Shown: piece by piece, positions 61,429 through 64,000 of the stretch
Numbering within the stretch: position 1 is the stretch's first letter
Layout of the letters: every line of letters begins with the position of its first letter
Source: an uncultured Chitinophaga sp.
Lineage (GTDB): Bacteria > Bacteroidota > Bacteroidia > Cytophagales > Cyclobacteriaceae
DNA: 64,000 bases
Assembly: GCA_902168205.1 (NCBI GenBank)
Contig: CABHOK010000003.1
Coordinates: 186,001 to 250,000 of the forward strand
Direction of reading: 5' to 3'
The notes under the pieces: generated by a model
What the model was told of the DNA's origin: nothing
Seen by the model: only the letters and a program-made list of their open reading frames with translations
Database searches by the model: none
Program-made: the position numbers and the translations under genes

Positions 61429-62469
61429 ATGGGCTTCAAGTCTTTGATAGTAAACGGTAAACAGATACCGGTTCATAAAGCAAGAATGAATCCGGATTTT
61501 ACATCACGTACAGTCTTGGCAGAAGACACGTGGGAATATGTTGAAATGTGGCTTAAGAGGAATTCAACAGCGAAGGATGCGCTAGTGTACTGGAACCAAG
61601 CTCAGGAATTTTATAAAGCTACAAAACTGCTTCCAAAGACTGCTTCTCCGCTCACAGCTTACTATTGTTTTTTAAATGCAGTTAAAACGCTCTTGAGCGT
61701 GAATAATATAGAGATCGCAAGTAGGCATGGCGTCAGCGGTGAACAAGCAAAGAATTACACGTCTTTGGAAAACGAGAAAGTGAAGTTCCAAACGCATGGA
61801 GTATTAGCTCAATACTGTGATTACTATGGTGAGACTGTTAATACCACTACTATCTATTCACTTAAGGATCTACTCTATAATTTACCTTTTATCCATAGAG
61901 CATATACCCTTACATTCGATCAACCGGAACTATTTATACCTATCTCTGGACCTATATATGTGAAAAAGACAGCCTCAAAGGAGGCATGGGTGATGGCAGA
62001 TATAAATGATAGACGTTTTCAAAATAAGAAGACTCTGGATAAACTTCCAACCACTTTCGAACAGGACTTGGGTATTACCAATAAATTTACAATTCGTAGG
62101 AAAAATCGTTTTGAATGGCGGAGTGGTAAGGGAGACAAGACTAATAATATTAACCGTCTGAAAGGCTATCATAAAAGTGTCAGAAAGGATATATTTTATA
62201 TCTATGGTTCGACAAAGCTGTGGTATATAAAGCGAAAGGGTGTAAAAAATATAATTAGCAGGGAACCATCAACTCTTACATTTGCCGTTATGCATAAGCT
62301 AAGCGAGATGTCGAGATATACTCCTCTCGTTTTGGCCAAACATTTTGATAGCCGCCATAACTGGCTATTGTCAGAATTTATAAATACTTCTCTTGTTCAA
62401 TTCATTGACGAAATTTCTTCTGAAATAACGGGTAAGGAATTTATGCCTCCAGGTATTCGATTCAAATAA
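61429..62469 (+). CDS. YaaC-like protein
   Basis: 346 aa, soluble. The pattern fits the YaaC family: an N-terminal helical segment with an aromatic-rich LTAYYCFLNAVKTLLSVNNI (about 80-100), HG at about 124 (KFQTHGVLAQY), a beta-rich centre, and a C-terminal segment MSRYTPLVLAKHFDSRHNWL and FINTSLVQFIDEISSEI. YaaC relatives occur in Bacillus and, as a separate group, beside defence and restriction genes in many bacteria; the biochemical role is unknown. The next gene, 34 bp on, encodes a Cas4-like nuclease of the DUF2779 family; both differ in base composition from the rest of the window and could be a transferred pair. Confidence 0.6.
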   Translation: MGFKSLIVNGKQIPVHKARMNPDFTSRTVLAEDTWEYVEMWLKRNSTAKDALVYWNQAQEFYKATKLLPKTASPLTAYYCFLNAVKTLLSVNNIEIASRHGVSGEQAKNYTSLENEKVKFQTHGVLAQYCDYYGETVNTTTIYSLKDLLYNLPFIHRAYTLTFDQPELFIPISGPIYVKKTASKEAWVMADINDRRFQNKKTLDKLPTTFEQDLGITNKFTIRRKNRFEWRSGKGDKTNNINRLKGYHKSVRKDIFYIYGSTKLWYIKRKGVKNIISREPSTLTFAVMHKLSEMSRYTPLVLAKHFDSRHNWLLSEFINTSLVQFIDEISSEITGKEFMPPGIRFK

Positions 62470-62503
62470 ATTTATCTATTACAGATCACTGATTCTCTAT
62501 TAT

Positions 62504-64000
62504 ATGACATACTTAACAAAAACGCGCTTTAAGGAGGCTATTGTATGCCCAGATAAATTATTTTTTTATCGGAAGTTGGAGTATGCAGACAATAGAATGG
62601 TGAATGAATTCTTACAGGAATTGGCAAAGTGTGGAATTCAAGTTGGCGAGTTAGCTAAGAGTTATTATCCGGATGGTGTGGAAGTATTAGAGATGGATAG
62701 TGAACTGGCAATTAAACGAACGGAGGAATTACTTAAAGCCGATAAATGTATATTGTTTGAAGCGGCTCTTTCAGTTGATGATTTACTAAGTCGAGTTGAT
62801 ATTCTTGTGAAGGACGGCAGGGAAATAGAAATAATTGAAGTGAAATCAAAATCGTTTTCCCGTGAGCAGGAGTTATATACTCAATCTGGATCTGTTATTG
62901 CCGGGTGGAGAGAGTATGTTTATGACATTGCTTTTCAAGTATTTGTTGCGCGGAAAATTTTTAAAGATTGCAATGTTAAGGGGTTTCTTTATTTAATAGA
63001 TAAAAACAGTGTTTGTACTGTAGATGGACTATATCAGAGGTTTCGTTTGAAGAAGGAAGGCGATCGATATATAGTGCAGTCTAATGCTGAAATGCCTTTA
63101 GGAGATCCGATTCTCAAAAAAGTGGATCTTACCGAAGTGATAGAAAAAATTATTGAAGGTCGAGAGAGAATTAATGGAGAAGATATCTCGTTTAGTGACT
63201 TTGTCAAAGTTCTAAGTAAAGCTTTGAAGGATAATAGTCTTATAAATTCTCCTACAGGACGGTGGTGTAAGAATTGTGCTTATAAGGCTACAGTGGAGGA
63301 CAAATTAAAGGGGCTTAAATCAGGATATGAGGAGTGTTGGAAGTCAAAGCATGATTTTAAGGATTCCGATTTTCAATTGCAATCTGTATTTGAAATATGG
63401 AATTTGCATCACACTAAGCTTGATCAATTTTTGGGAGAGAAAAAATTCTTTTCATCCAATATTACCCGTGATGAGTTGGAACCGCGTAGTCAATCTAAAT
63501 CTGAAAGAAAATTATCTAATGCAGATAGACAATGGATTCAGATTCAAGTTGCGAATGACAAAGCTTCCTCACCTTACGTCAATAAGGATGGGTTAAGGAA
63601 AGAATTTGAAAACCTTAAATTTCCCTTGCATTTTATTGACTTTGAAGTAGCGATGAATGCTATTCCCTTTTTAAAAGGACTAAGTCCATACCATAGACTA
63701 GCGTTTCAATTTTCTCATCATGTTCTTGAGAAAGATGGCAGGGTGGTGCATAGGCATCAATGGATTGAGTCTCGGAGATATACATATCCAAATTTTAGTT
63801 TTGTTAGAGAGCTTAAGAAGGACTTGTCTGAAAGTGAAGGTTCCGTTTTGATATACTCAGCTTATGAGAATACTATACTTCTCCATTTGATGGATGTATT
63901 AATGGAATCTAAGGAAAAGGATAAGGATGAACTTGTTGGATTTATTAAGACTCTAACATGGCATGAGGATAATGACGAAAAATGGAGTGGCCCCCGAAAA
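62504..64000 (+). CDS. Cas4-like PD-(D/E)XK + DUF2779 nuclease (partial; continues past window)
   Basis: The frame is open from the ATG at 62504 to the window end (499 codons, no stop). The N-terminal part (about 1-280) is Cas4/AddB-like: start MTYLTKTRFKEAIVCPDKLF with Cys15, PD-(D/E)XK residues D99 (RVDIL), E112 and K114 (IEVKSK), and three later cysteines C255, C258 and C278 (GRWCKNC...EECW), the spacing of Fe-S nuclease domains (one Cys before and three after the nuclease core). From about 375 the DUF2779 region starts: FIDFEVAMNAIPF with D379 and E381 as the first acidic pair of a DEDD exonuclease-like fold, then GLSPYHRLAFQFSHH and SVLIYSAYENTIL. This arrangement is known for DUF2779 proteins, which are often found in defence neighbourhoods. 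The YaaC-like gene lies 34 bp upstream. Confidence 0.85.
   Translation, partial: MTYLTKTRFKEAIVCPDKLFFYRKLEYADNRMVNEFLQELAKCGIQVGELAKSYYPDGVEVLEMDSELAIKRTEELLKADKCILFEAALSVDDLLSRVDILVKDGREIEIIEVKSKSFSREQELYTQSGSVIAGWREYVYDIAFQVFVARKIFKDCNVKGFLYLIDKNSVCTVDGLYQRFRLKKEGDRYIVQSNAEMPLGDPILKKVDLTEVIEKIIEGRERINGEDISFSDFVKVLSKALKDNSLINSPTGRWCKNCAYKATVEDKLKGLKSGYEECWKSKHDFKDSDFQLQSVFEIWNLHHTKLDQFLGEKKFFSSNITRDELEPRSQSKSERKLSNADRQWIQIQVANDKASSPYVNKDGLRKEFENLKFPLHFIDFEVAMNAIPFLKGLSPYHRLAFQFSHHVLEKDGRVVHRHQWIESRRYTYPNFSFVRELKKDLSESEGSVLIYSAYENTILLHLMDVLMESKEKDKDELVGFIKTLTWHEDNDEKWSGPRK

Noticed and set aside
63327-63596. 89-aa plus-strand reading frame near the right edge
   Set aside because: It lies in another frame of the longer nuclease gene (62504 to the window end), which has clear family motifs throughout.
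1-64000. tRNA, rRNA, CRISPR arrays and insertion sequences
   Set aside because: No T-loop/acceptor patterns, regularly spaced repeats, or transposase reading frames were seen on either strand.

Overview
The window reads as chromosomal DNA of a Bacteroidota bacterium, most likely a Cytophagales-type glider or environmental saprophyte. The support is type IX secretion signals (one CHU_C-type giant protein paired with a PorP/SprF gene, and several YPNP-type C-terminal sorting domains), HWE-type kinases with periplasmic TPRs, LytTR regulators, WG-repeat and CarboxypepD_reg-like proteins, and promoters with the Bacteroidota boxes TTTG and TAnnTTTG. No rRNA, tRNA, CRISPR array, insertion sequence or phage module was seen.

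Layout. 1-5370 (minus strand) is a microaerobic respiration block: universal stress protein, ccoI, ccoS and hemN, closed by a terminator, then the start of ccoN, which runs off the left edge. Next are a beta-CASP metallo-beta-lactamase RNase, a PNPOx-like flavoprotein and an L,D-transpeptidase. 9014-13034 (minus) holds a TIR-transmembrane protein behind a LytTR regulator and a TPR histidine kinase, plus a tiny lipoprotein. 13388-22594 carries an orphan protein, a 2319-aa secreted multidomain adhesin-like protein and its PorP/SprF partner. 22958-32703 has a FAD monooxygenase, two large surface proteins, a small lipoprotein and a secreted GH71/99-like glycosidase with CBM6 and beta-trefoil modules. 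33014-42784 holds a Ca2+-type P-ATPase, a PAS/dimerisation protein without a kinase domain, a CarboxypepD_reg protein, a transglutaminase, an FtsX-type permease and proline dehydrogenase. 42851-47837 has a Crp/Fnr regulator and a MarR-divergent membrane/hydrolase cluster. 48066-53024 has a modular alginate lyase, a PEP-mutase-like enzyme and a frameshifted GH5 cellulase. 53408-56097 has two AraC regulators and an SDR. 56370-61064 has small single-function genes, including an orphan Imm7-like immunity protein. 61429-64000 is an AT-richer end with a YaaC-like gene and a Cas4-like/DUF2779 nuclease that continues past the window.

The most informative cross-cutting signals are regulatory. The 16-bp palindrome CCTGATTTTTGTCAGG (core TGA-N6-TCA, Crp/Fnr type) occurs four times, always in the same orientation relative to the minus-strand genes ccoN, hemN, usp-ccoI and the Ca-type ATPase, which suggests one low-oxygen regulon. 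A second palindrome, AAACGTTT, lies about 95-120 bp upstream of both intact secreted polysaccharide-degrading genes and looks like a LacI-family operator. All functions are inferred from reading the sequence; no database search was possible.
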